From positions 62,001 to 126,000 of the forward strand of contig JAPEVF010000018.1 of the NCBI GenBank assembly GCA_029747585.1: a DNA stretch of 64,000 bases. Direction: 5' to 3'. The position numbers and the translations under genes are program-made. The DNA comes from Pleurotus djamor (taxonomy: Eukaryota > Basidiomycota > Agaricomycetes > Agaricales > Pleurotaceae). The notes beneath the pieces are model-generated. The model ran no database searches, was not told the DNA's origin, and worked only from the letters and a program-made list of their open reading frames with translations. Shown here in pieces: positions 22,913 through 34,518 of the stretch (position 1 is the first letter of the stretch; each line of letters begins with the position of its first letter).

Positions 22913-25900
22913 ATGCAAACTGCTGACGCCAACGGGCACTTGACGAACCTCAACGATGCCCAAAGAAAAGGCAAGGATTTCCTTCTTCCAATTCTTTCCA
23001 ATCCTCACATTGGCCCAATCTCGGCCGTTCATCATCCCCCACATATACCCCTTCAAATTCTGGCTGGTCCAGGCAGCGGAAAGACGAGGGTAAGACGGTG
23101 ATATACTATGCGAAAGCACGTTCACTAACTTTTAAGACATGTCGCTAGGTGCTCACTTCTCGCATTGCTCATCTCATCTTGCACCATGCCATCCCATCAG
23201 CCTCGATTTGTGCCGTGACATTCACGAACAAGGCTGCTAACGAAATGAAAGAACGGTTGACGAAGCTCTTGGGCGCAGAACAGACCAGAACCCTGAAATT
23301 AGGGACCTTCCATGCTCTATGCGCTAGCTTTCTGCGCAAATATGCATCCCTCGTTGGTCTGTCGAATAACTTCAGTGTATGTGATGCGGACGAAAGGTAT
23401 GTGAGAGTTTCTTGACAGCTTCAAGCCGCTGAACTTGCCCAGCAAGAAGATCATAAGCCGACTTCTGAAGCCTTACAAAACGTTCCTTGACGCAAAGGAT
23501 ATTACGCTCAAAGAGGGGACAGTACTTTCCATGATTTCCAAGCACAAGTACAAGGGGTTCACTGCTACTGAAGTCCTTTCAGAGCTTCGCACGCCGCCCA
23601 GTGTCGTGTCTGAGAAAGAGAACATCACGGCTCAATCCAAATCCAAGGCCCGCTCCACAGAAATAGACCATGTTGTTGCAGAAGTCTACCGTGAATATGA
23701 AAAGGCCCTTCGAAAGTCCAACTCCCTCGATTTCGACGACTTGCTCCTTTTCGGCCTTGAACTCTTCAAGCATCACGAAAAGTCCCTTATTTGGTGTAAA
23801 CACGTTCTCGTTGATGAATTGTGGGCCTCTTTCGGTACTGCCTAAGACCCGGCGGGCTAATCTCATCCCCAGCCAGGATACTAACTCCATCCAATACGAG
23901 TTGATGAAGACAATTGCTAACTCAGCCTCTGAATGCCTCACTGTCGTGGGTGATCCCGATCAATCCAGTGAGCCTCCCTCCCATAAGTTAGCTTGAACCC
24001 CGACTGATATGCTTGCCTGGAAGTCTACGGATGGCGCTCTGCAGATGTAACTAATCTCGCGAAGATGCGTAAAGGTGCGTTGTCTACTTGCCTTGAGCCT
24101 CGAGCTCTTCGACTGATCGGCTGGTTAGACTTTGCCCAAACGGAGTCTGTTCTTCTAGAAGAGAATTATCGCTCAACAGCCTCGATCCTCAAGGCAAGTC
24201 TCGCTATTGTTGCCCAAGGTAGATAGCGCTTGTTGTCCCTCTCGCACGCACATACCCCAAACTTATATGAACACCCTAGACAAGGCTCGCTTGCCGAAGT
24301 CTTTACACACATCTCACCCCCCTGGCAATGCGCCTAGCCTCATGTCTTTTGCTTCTGACCGGGATGAAGCAGCATTCATAGCCAGCGAGATCAAGCGACT
24401 CACCGCGCAAATGGGTGGTGTACTCACATGGAAAGATTTTGCCATCCTGCGTACGTACGTTTCGGCCACACTGTCTTCATTTCGCTAACCAGCTGTCACC
24501 CCATCCTCTGAACTAGTTAGATTCAACGCTCTTTCTCGAGCTATAGAAAGTGCCTTGCAGAGGGTCGGTATCCCATGTCGCATTCTCGGCGGACATCGAT
24601 TTTTCGAGCGGGCAGAAGTTGGTCGCGTATTTGTCTGGGTCATCCAACCTTTTAACCTGTTAGCCTTCCAGATTAAGGATTTGCTTGCGTATCTTCAGCT
24701 GGTCGACAACCCCCACTTCTCGCCTGCATTCATTCGAGCCATCAACGTTCCTGCCAGGGGAATTGGAGAGAAGGTTTGTTTATCTACCAAGGTAATTTAC
24801 GCCCGCTAAATTTGTGGTTGTTCGGTCTATCTAGACCCTAGAAGAGCTTTCTATTCGGGCTGAGAAGACGCAGAAGCAACCCATGGATGTCGTTGAGTTG
24901 ATCCATGCTGGCAAGCAGCCCGATATCAAACCCCCGATCAAGCGGAAAATAGCATCCTTTGTGGATACCATCCAGAGTCTGCGAACACTTGCGCTCAACG
25001 TAATGACCTCCCCTATATCCCACCAATTGTCACTAAATGGGGTGCTTGTAGGATGCGTCTCCTATGGACATTATACGTCGTTTGATCGAACTGATCGGAT
25101 ATGAACAACACCTGAAGCAGGCCCATCCCGACTGGGAGAGTCGATGGGAAAATGTTCAGGAGCTGATTACCTTTGCGAGCGAAGTAATCAACGAGCCAGC
25201 CTTCCCGTTGGACGAGCCAGCATCAGAAGATGAAAAGTAAGCAAATTTGCTCATACGTAACGCGGTAAAGAAAGTTGAACTTCCAACTCAGACATACACC
25301 TCTTCGAACCTTCCTTCAAGCTTCAGTCTTATCGTCTGAAGGGGATCAGTCTAATGCAGAAAACAACAACGATGTCAGTAACATTCCTCATATCCAACTT
25401 CTTCGGCTTCCTAATGGCCTCCCTTTTATGATCTAGAAAGTAACTATTTCCACTTGCCACGCTGCTAAGGGTTTGGAGTGGCCCGTGGTGATGGTGCCTT
25501 CAGGTAAGATCACATCGCTCCTCCTACCAAACTCCTTTATAACAAGAGACCAGTGGAGAATGGTACATTTCCCTTCTATCGATGTGATGACGTTGAAGAA
25601 GAAAGGTTCATCTCCGGTTTTCTATCTTGGTAACCTTCTACTGACTTCGTTGTAATTAAGGCGGTTGCTGTATGTCGCGTGTACTCGAGCACAAGGCCTA
25701 TTGTACTTGTCGCACTGCACGAAGCGCATGGTATCAGGGGAAACTAAATCGACCGAGTTATCAAGCTTCGTTTCCTGCCTCAAAGAACAGCACCCGGTAT
25801 GGACATGATTGTGACAGCTTCTTAGTCAATTGACCGACCCTCATTTAGGCTGTATTTAGCGATCGAACTCCAGACTTTCTTCCTGCGGATCGGGCAGTGG

Positions 25901-26521
25901 TGTCCAGGGTTTTAGGGAGGTCGGAGCCTAACCAGGCTGAAGTGACTCGGCGTATTGCTGATTTGTGCGTCACGTTTTATGCTGGTTCGTGTAATAGACA
26001 AGGACCTGAGTATGACCCATCTAGCAACCGAACGACACGCCATCCGCAATCTGTGGAATGTCCCGAAGCACCAACATACAACTGGCACGCCAGCTTGATG
26101 AAACCCTCAGGTACCGCCATCTTTATGGCTCAACAATGTTGCAAGCCTAACTAACACACGTTTGGCAGGAACGTCGGCTGAGATCATGCCCTCGAGTAGG
26201 GCTCTGCTATCGAATATGCCTATCAAACAGGCGGTCCACCAGCCGATGCCGATGGCTCAACATATGAAGAGTAAAGCTGGCACACGGATGATTCCGACGA
26301 GGATTCTGCAGCCTCAACGGCCGATAGTGAAGTTTGATCACCCACCGTTGGCTGAACCTGTGGCTCCCACTCCGACTCCGGCTCCCATCGCTGAGACTTC
26401 TTCCGCGTCTACGGTCCTTTCGACAGCGACAACTGTAGCGAGTGTGGGTGTAAAACGGAGATTGGGTGTTGGGCGATCGTATGTGGGGTACTCAAACAAG
26501 AAGTTCAAACCCCCAACATGA
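22913..26521 (+). CDS. SRS2: UvrD/Rep-family DNA helicase, Srs2-like
   Basis: SF1A 3'-5' helicase with all motifs in order: Q-motif region NLNDAQRKG, Walker A AGPGSGKT (23063-23086), Ia VTFTNKAANEM, TLKLGTFHALCASFLRKYA, LVDE/FQDTNSIQYEL (motif II, across an intron), VVGDPDQSIYGWRSADV (III), LEENYRSTASIL (IV), VTISTCHAAKGLEWPVVMVP (V) and RRLLYVACTRAQGLLYLSH (VI). The start at 22913 gives MQTADANGHLTNLNDAQRKG. After motif VI comes LGRSEPNQAEVTRRIAD, then a low-complexity tail rich in Pro/Thr/Ser ending in RRLGVGRSYVGYSNKKFKPPT at 26521. Srs2 strips Rad51 from ssDNA and works in repair and replication restart in the nucleus. I see no clear PCNA/SUMO-binding end like that of yeast Srs2, so strict orthology is less sure than family. 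Confidence 0.9.
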
Positions 26522-27559
26522 GACGAGTCAACGAGACGACACCGGAGTGCTGTATCAAGGAAACCATGCTACTTATGTATTATTAATTATTGACACGGAC
26601 GCATTACTTATAGGTACGTCAATATAACAATCAGACGAATTCCAGACCTGATGAAAGAAAAAGAAAATCAGTGATTGTTCACGACAAGGAAGTTGGTGGC
26701 AAGTGTCAGCGTCATAAAATGGTATCCGCAATGCAATTTGCATCGGTAGTCTAACATGCTATTTGACTAGGACGAAACGTCCCATCATACAAGGCACAAT
26801 GGAGGGAAGGACTCACCACGCGATGGGCGATTTGAAGAAAGAACGACGCAGAANAAAAAAAAGAAGAAAAGTCGGAGTCAGGTTTGTTTTGAAGGGTGTC
26901 GGTTTCTGATCCAAACATAGAAGCCTTGCATGGAAGCGTCTCGTCGATGACACTCGCCTCATGGCTTCAACGAGGCCAGCCTTGTGCCAGGATCAGTTAT
27001 CGTCAAACAATCTCGGTCTCGCACTTTTGGCTGTTAATTCTGCTGCTCGAATCGATGAATCTGGTGACATTCAATGGTCCAGCAAGATGTGAATAGCAAC
27101 ATTAAACTCCCCGGAACCGACTTTGTCTTATCTTGCGCAAATTTGAATGCTCTGTTCGCCGTGCTGGTTTGACTATTCCACAAGCGTCCTCCCCCCTCCC
27201 AGACTCCATGGTATCCCCGCAGATTGGTCCCGTAAGATCCGTAGGAAATCAAGGAATTGTCCTTGATTTGACGTCCTCGTGCTCAACACAAGGCATGTAC
27301 CCGACAGTAGGCGATAAAATCCCTGATCAAAGAAACGGACGTCTCTTTCTCAACTGGTCATTCTCTCTTGGTTTTATTGTCGTCTCAATCGTCTTTGTGC
27401 TTTTTCCCTCTTCCTCCCGCTTTTNGCTCCTCATCTCTTATATCCCTCTCTGCCTCGCGCATCCCCCCTTCCCCTTCCCCATCCCCCTCCTTCCCCCTCG
27501 GATCCCCTAGGTTGTCGCCGACTGTTCCTTCTATACCCGCAGCAGCATCGCCCCCGCCT
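26522..27559. other. Intergenic / Hsp20 5' region with CCCCT-rich leader
   Basis: About 1 kb. Just before the Hsp20 start the plus strand becomes a pyrimidine tract with several CCCCT words (about 27465-27515). CCCCT is the yeast stress response element core, but here it may simply be a CT-rich leader. N bases at 26854 and 27425 adjoin an A run and a T run. No well-formed heat-shock element (nGAAnnTTCn) was found by eye. Confidence 0.4.
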
Positions 27560-28506
27560 ATGTACAACAGTTCTAATCACCCCAGTCGTCATCAGTTCCA
27601 TCGCAGTGTCAGCAAACAGGGCGATATCATTCCAACGAAACGCGGCAACAACTCCCCCATAACACCCGCAGTCACGGGCCTCTTCTTTCCATCACCCATA
27701 GATACCAACGTGCAAGATAATGGCAGACAAAATCCTATTTTCAAGGACATCCAGGATGAATTTTCGCTGGACGATGAGCGTTCGCAATCGTACGATACCG
27801 CGGAACCCGTTACGCCGACAGACTACCAGGCCTTGGACGACCTATGGGGTACGCTGAGGCTCCAGAAGGAGATCAAGATGGCGAAGGAACCCCCCAAAGT
27901 CAAATCGTTCGAGGGAGTGGACCTCGGTGCACCTTCGGAGATACAGCCACCTTCAAGTCGACAACTCTCAGAACGACAATCTAGTTCCAAACATACGTCA
28001 CATACCAAGCAGAAGTGAGTGTTTCTGGTTTAATTTTGGCTTGCGTGAGAAGCCTCATGTGCAAGCGTTGGATCGATTTTGATTGGTGTAATCCTTTTTT
28101 CCATAGGGTGACCTTCCGGGAATCGTCTGATGGACGGAACGTCATGGCGTATTTCAACCTGCCTGGTCTCACGAAGCAGGATGTGCATGTGAGCTACCAA
28201 CGTAATCGGTTGGTGGTCACTTGGGATGAGGTGGAGGAGCAGGAAATTGAGGAGCAAGGTGTGATTGTCCGTGAACGACGGGAAAGAACATGCAACAGAG
28301 CGATCCCTCTACCAGAGGGCACAAAGGTGAGCGTCCTGACACGTTACTGCCTTTGGATAGACCGCTAATTGGTTCCTTTTCTCTAGTTTGAAGAAATACG
28401 TGCTGCAATGGATGGGCCTCAGCTCGTGTTACGATACCCTAATATAAACTCCCGAGCTGGCGTGCCCAATGGCAGGTCCAAGCAGCGAAGTCGAGGTTCT
28501 TCTTAA
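27560..28506 (+). CDS. Hsp20 / alpha-crystallin domain protein
   Basis: The start taken at 27560 (MYNSSNHPSRHQFHRSVSKQ) gives a long, disordered, Ser/Pro-rich N-terminal region (TPAVTGLFFPSPIDTN, DEFSLDDERSQSYDTAEPV). After an intron with a GTGAGT donor (about 28016) comes an alpha-crystallin-like domain: VTFRESSDGRNVMAYFNLPG, LTKQDVHVSYQRNRLVVTWD and RRERTCNRAIPLPEGTK. A last intron leads to FEEIRAAMDGPQLVLRYPN and a basic end (KQRSRGSS). Small heat-shock proteins are ATP-independent holdases. The usual C-terminal I-x-I/V anchor is missing, and the N-terminal arm is far longer than in yeast Hsp26 or Hsp42 cores, so oligomer form may differ. An upstream in-frame extension is open but low-complexity and contains an N. 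Confidence 0.78.
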
Positions 28507-28883
28507 TCCCTGGTCTATGACTGTGATTCTCATCTACGTACGCGCCCTCGTGGCAGGGGTGCCGTTGCGGTTCTATTGATGGACGGATTTCACTTCCCAT
28601 ACCTTACTCTACTAGCATTACGGGCCATATAAGTCAAACACTGGAGTTGTAGCTATATGTACTGTTATACTTGCATACGACGTCAAAGCAAAATCTGTGT
28701 ATTTATTGAGTCAGTTTCACGACAATAGACATTCGGCGAGCATTCTGCCCGAGCGGGCCTGGGATGGATGGGCGGCGTCAGGGTGAATAGCATGGGCGCT
28801 TGCGGGCGGTCACTTTAACTTGGTGATTGAGTTGCTTCCTTTATGCTTGATATCCTTACTGTAATCGCCACCTATTCTTAACC
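28507..28883. other. Intergenic between Hsp20 and PH-domain gene
   Basis: About 375 b with no coding signal; contains the 3' end of Hsp20 and the upstream region of the next gene in the same direction. Confidence 0.5.
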
Positions 28884-31800
28884 ATGCAAGCGACTTCGCC
28901 TGCTCCCACACAACCTTCTCAGTGGTCACCAGGTCCCGCGGTCCAGGATTCCTTTCGCGGTGGGAATCGTGGCTTTGTCCCTCCACCCCGGACTCACCAG
29001 CGCGTTGCAACCTCCCCGAGTCCTCTTTCCAACGAATATAATCCGAATCAGCAGCAGCAAGGCTTTCCTGCCCACAACCAAATTACCCCCGCCGCTGCGC
29101 CCAGCAGTGGAACCATGCCTGCAAGCTCGGTCGGAGACCACCCGCAACCACGCCCACCACTCGCCAGCTCTAATTCAGGCGGCCACAACCGTGTTTCCTC
29201 ATTCTTTTCATTCCGCAAGCAGACTGCTCAAAACGATGCAGAAACTCAGAGGCCAGGTGTTGCTAGATCGACTAGTGCAAGGGCGCAAGGAAACGGTCAC
29301 GGAGTGAGTGAATTCGGTCGAAATGCTCCAACCACGCAGTCTGTCTCGCCCGTCTCTGCACCCCAAAGTCCCCAGCAATCGCAGGTTCCAACTACGAGGA
29401 CACGGACGCTGTCCAACACGCCATCTCAGAGCTCGATCAACTCAAACCAGCCAGCGACTCAGACGCTACATCCCGAAATCCGTTCGATCGTTCAGCTTAC
29501 TATCGCTCATGCACATAAAATATATTTCTCTGGTCCCCTTGTCCGTCGGATCGAGCGACAGCCAGACGGTCAGCGTCCTCACAAGGACGAGGGATGGACN
29601 GATGTCTGGGCTCAGTTGGGGGGCACCACGCTGAGTATTTGGGACATGAAGAAGATCGAGGAGGCCAACAAACTCGGGAAGGAGGTTCCTCCAACTTACG
29701 TCAACATAACTGATGCAGTACGTGATCCTCTTGCTCTCTCACTCTCGCTGCTGAATNGCATGTGTGCAGTTTGTNCAAGTCCTTGGATCTGTGACTGTNC
29801 CCGCAACTACCGCCTCACCTCCAAAGAGGTACCTCAACGTCATCACACTGAATACTGCCGGATCCAATCTACTACTCTTCTCATGNCCTTCNACTGCGGC
29901 CCTCATATCGTGGGCTTCTGCCCTNCGCTTGTCATCATGGGAAAAGTCGAGGCTGGAAGAAATGTACACCGCTCACCTACTGCGAATCACNCTCAAAGGT
30001 AAGTNAGTAGATCTAGTGTCCGAACTCAATCTAATNGACTCCTCAGCACGCGATCTGCCCTCTACTCTCATTCGAGGCAAGATGGAAGGCCGCGTNCGGC
30101 TACGTTTGGCTGGACATACCGACTGGCAGCTTTACTGGATGGTCATAACGTCTGCTGATGTCCCCCCATCATCNGCTGGTGCNACCGCTACCAATTTCCA
30201 GGTTCCAAANAAGAGACGAATGTCTAATCTGTTTTCGCGAAACGAGAATGCGTCTCAGGGAACTGAACCTGATAGTGNTGGTGTTTCGCACAAACCGCTG
30301 ATAACTCTNTACACGGGCCCGAAACCNAAGGATAAGAAGAAACCTGTTCTGACTATCAGCGATGTTGCACAAGCGTTTGCTGTTTATCCTGAAAGGCCAG
30401 AGTTGATNAGCCGGAGTACACTCATCAAGATTGAGGGTACTTTCAGCGACGATGAAGCTGCTGGGGCTATGAGGCTTAGAGAGGGATATGCTCTTATCAT
30501 GCCTGAGTTGGAGGGAGGCATGGGTCAGTCTGCTGAGATGTTGAAGTGGGTCGTTGGTCTTCACGATGCTTTCGAGCTGTATGGGCGTCCACAGGCATGG
30601 ACATGGGATCCTAGGGATCCTACATCCTTGATGTTTGCTTATCCCGTTGGGCCGCATAAAGACGTATGTGCATGTCATTTCATGCTGTTACTTTGATATT
30701 CTGATCATTTTCTAGTTGCTTTTCCTCGATCGCGAAGTCGCTGAAGCGTTAGATCCTCGAGAGGATAGGACATCAGCTATACGTAGTCAACTTTTGGGTA
30801 TCCTTTCTCAGAAGATGAAAATTACAGAACATCCCGGACAACAGCAACAACACCCAGTACAATCTCCCCAACCTGGTCAANCTGGTCAGCAACCACCTTC
30901 CANTGGACCACCTTCTTTACCACCCATTGCTCTCGGCTCCGAGGCGCAACCCACGCAACAAGCGCCAGGACAACCACCCCAGCCTCAGCCCTCGTTCTCG
31001 AGTGGATTCCAGCTGCCTCCTCTCAGCTTCGATGCTGCCCAGGCAGCGCAACCTCCATTACCGCCCATCAAAGAGCAAAGTAATTCCCTCGAACACAGCC
31101 CGGTTACTGCTGCGCCCGACGGTACTCGCTTAGCCCACGACCAATCCATACTTGGCGATCCATCAAGGAGGACTGCGAGCCCGATGCAAAATGCACCATC
31201 CAACGTTGAAATGGTGGTCCCTGTAAGCCCCATTGTACCNGACAAGGACAAAGATTCGACTGCNTTCAGTGCTATCGGCTCTGGTGCCTCNTTCATTGCT
31301 ACGTCTAGGTTCAACTCTGATAGGCCGTCTATCACTACTGTACCCGCACGATCTTCGCAGGACAGTATTGTTCGGGGAGTTAGTCCNGCCAATATTCGCT
31401 TGCCTAATTCTCCCATCGAAGAACGCAAATCTGTATTTACAACGGTCGAATCTACCGCTCGTTCGAGTATCGATAGCAATACACAGCCTAAAAGCCCTGC
31501 TACGATTAACGCATCAAATTCTTCGTTGCCCCCTTCAAAAACGGCTTCAATGGACACTACGAAAACACCAGCTTCTCCCAAATCGATGAACGCTTCTATC
31601 TTGACCTCGCCGCATTCACCTATTGTNCCCTCTCCCCCACGAACGTCCACGGGACCAGGCGGATATGGCGTCAACGCGGCGGCTTCTGGTTCTGCTGCTT
31701 CTCTCCTTAGCTCTCCTCATTCTCTGATGACTTCTCCGCATTCTCCCATCGAACCCACGNATTCTTTGGCTGCCCTTGGTCCGCCCCAACCCCTNCACCC

Positions 31801-34271
31801 TCAGCCTGCCGCTCGAAAAACATCCATGTCCTCNTCCCTGTCCCTCCCGTCACCTTACAACAACCAGGCTCCAGCTAATGATAGTACTACATTCNTAGCN
31901 GGCGAGGCCGGTGCGTTGTATTACATGCAACAAGTTGAGAACAGCCAGCCAAAGAAACTTCCATTGCCGATTGGAATGCGTCCGCCCAACGAGGATGAGG
32001 AAGATGATTCTACTTCATCCAGTTCATCAAATGATGAGGCACCGGGTACANCTGGTGTGAAGGAAGACACGAACGCTGCGGTTTCAGCGGTAAGTTCGAC
32101 GCTCCGAACACCTCCTAGACGTCAAGGTACCCCCATGGCATTCGACAGAATCGCGTCTCCTGGAGAGGATTCACAGGCCGGNTCAAGTTCCCAAAATAGC
32201 AGTCCGGACGACCGGCGTCAGCCGAATTCCAGGCCCACATTTGGACGTAAGCCATCGGGCGCACGTGCCCCTGCTAAAAACCGCTTGCAAAACCATCATA
32301 ATGGGGATTCCTCGTTGCCTTCACACTACGAACATCACGCCTTTGACGAGGAAAACAACGAGGCTAGCCAGCAAGCCACGCGAAAACAGGAAAATATGGC
32401 TGTAGCAAACGCTCCTGGACAGGTTTCGTTGTCGAACTCGGAGGACGCCAACCTCGATGTTGACGCGTTGGCTGTACTCAGTTACCTCAATGTAGGTGAT
32501 GATGAGGCTCCTGCGTCGCCACCCATTAAGCCAATCGAACCATTGCGCACCAAATCGCCACGCTCACCCTCCTCACCACCACCACCTGCAAGTCGTCAGT
32601 CCACTGCGGACAGCGGNGCTCANTTCAAATCTTCATTCGCTCCTTCCAAACAAGCGGCTGAAAGAAAAGCCAAGGCGCAAGCACAACAGGCGGCTCAGCA
32701 AGCGGCTGTGCACAAACCCGGGCGGGCAGACAAGAGGAAGTCAAGGGTCCCAGAGAGAGCAGCGTGGAACGAGAGCAGTGATGAAGAGGAGGAGGAAGAA
32801 GAAGAGGAAGACGACGACGACGCTGATTCTGATGCGGAACCATCACCGCCACCCACTAAGCAATCACAATCTCGCCAGTCATCACCCAGCTCTGCGCCTC
32901 GTTCCAACAAACCTTCCCTTGTCGGAGGTGCTCCTGGCCCTGACATTCAAGCACACCCCCAACCCATGTATCCTTCTAATCTTAGGCCTCCACGTACCCT
33001 TCCCCAGATTCCAGGTGGTCGATCCAGTGAGTAACTTGCTCCCGTACATTTTCCGACGTACTGACCTTTGGGTAGATGACTCTGACGAATACCAGCACCC
33101 ACAACCNCGTCGCATTCCCTCTGACACTCGCACATACTATGATGAGGNNCCACAACAAAGCCANCCCTTACGTCCGCAATCCGATTACCCTCAACTCGGT
33201 CCACCACGCCAGTCTNTATGGAGNCAAGTCCTTGACCCAGGTCGNAATAACAACCAACCTGACAATGGCGGGCGCTCCGACACTTTCATTCAGCTGGAAC
33301 CTCCCTCTCAGACGATGACAAAGGCTTTCACTCCCCAAGGGCTNCTTTCTGCTGGCATGCAAGACAAACAAGATCGTTCNGCCAAACGTCAGGAAGAACT
33401 TGCTCGTGAAACTGGCGCGTCCTTAATCAACGTACCAAATAAACCACCTCCGCCGCAGACAGGTCTTCTCGGAGCCATTACTGCTCACGAACGAGAACGG
33501 AAACGTGACGGAGGTGTCGGTGCNGCGCTNACTGAACGTGANAGAGAGAAACGATTGGCGGAAGAAAGACAGCGTCGNTTTGATGAGCAGCAGCGTCAAC
33601 AACTCGATCAGATGCAGCAAGGNGGACCNATGTTCGGTGGACAATATGGNTANAATCCCATGATGAACCCTATGATGATGGGCATGAACCCGATGATGGG
33701 CATGAATCCCATGATGACGGGTGGTGGGATGAATCCTATGATGACGGGTGGTGGAATGAGTCCTATGATGACTGGCGGCGGGATGAATCCCATGATGACG
33801 GGCTATGGTGGTATGATGGGCGGATACAACCCNCAGCATATGTTTGCTGCCCAACAAGCTGCACAGGCCTACCAACAAGCCATGATGGCATTTTCCGTCG
33901 CTGGGTCCCAAGCTGGTGGCGAGGGAGCCAACGGCAACGGTGCTAGCCCGATGATGGGTAGTGTCGATCCGCGGATGTCCATGATGAGCATGATGGGACC
34001 TATGGGCATGGGAATGGGCCCTGTAAATCCCATGCAGATGCAAATGACTGGCGGTGGGATGTCCAACTTCGACCCTCGGTTCCCTCCGGGCATGAATGGA
34101 ACACCACCCAACGACAATGGCCTCGCCCCTCCGCAAGCCTTCGGTGGACAAAATCAGTCGTCGGGTGCATCTTCGCCAGCCAGAAATGGGTCCCCTCTGT
34201 CNCGCCCAAATGCTTCCCAAGGAGACGTTGGGCGTTTGTCTTCCAGACCTTCGAGTCCTAAACAGACATGA
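28884..34271 (+). CDS. Skg3/Caf120-like PH-domain protein with Met-Gly-Pro repeat tail
   Basis: Very long (over 1,650 residues) and mostly disordered. The start at 28884 gives MQATSPAPTQPSQWSPGPAV, then a Pro/Gln/Ser-rich arm. A folded part follows from LHPEIRSIVQLTIAHAHKIYF through EGW/DVWAQLGGTTLSIWDM (PH fold), AALISWASALRLSSWEKSRL, KKPVLTISDVAQAFAVYPE and GQSAEMLKWVVGLHDAFELY; this is the split-PH arrangement of fungal Skg3/Caf120, a bud-tip and Ccr4-Not linked family. The tail is Pro/Ser-rich with an acidic run (about 32780-32830) and a helical Arg/Glu/Gln segment (ERERKRDGGVG). It ends in tandem NPMMTGGGM-type repeats (33656-33830) and SSRPSSPKQT. Introns at about 30664-30716 and 33028-33075 keep frame. 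About 40 N bases lie inside exons, yet the frame stays open. Confidence 0.82.
33656..33830 (+). repeat. In-frame tandem repeat coding NPMM-TGGGM units
   Basis: Imperfect 9-residue units (27 b), read as NPMMTGGGM, NPMMTGGGM, SPMMTGGGM, NPMMTGYGG, preceded by shorter NPMMMGM/NPMMGM units. The repetition is visible at DNA level (ATGATGACGGGTGGTGG recurring), so it probably grew by slippage and may vary in copy number. Confidence 0.85.
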
Positions 34272-34518
34272 TCCTCTTTCTTTGCATACTTCTTTGGTTA
34301 TAGGAATAATCGCCTTTGTCCTCATAGAATTTACATATTATCTCCTGTTCATCATGTTTGCACAGTTATTTGTTAACGCGTTTGTAATGGACTCTTTATC
34401 GTACGCCCCTGTCGCCGACATTCCTTGTTCACCATGACTTTGATTGACTGAGTCATCTCGCACTCTCTTTTACATATACCAACTCCATGCTAGCAGCTAC
34501 NNNGCTACAAACCATTAT

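Noticed and set aside
27465..27515. CCCCT words as stress response elements before Hsp20
   Set aside because: They sit in a simple pyrimidine tract, common in fungal leaders; not evidence of a regulator site by themselves.
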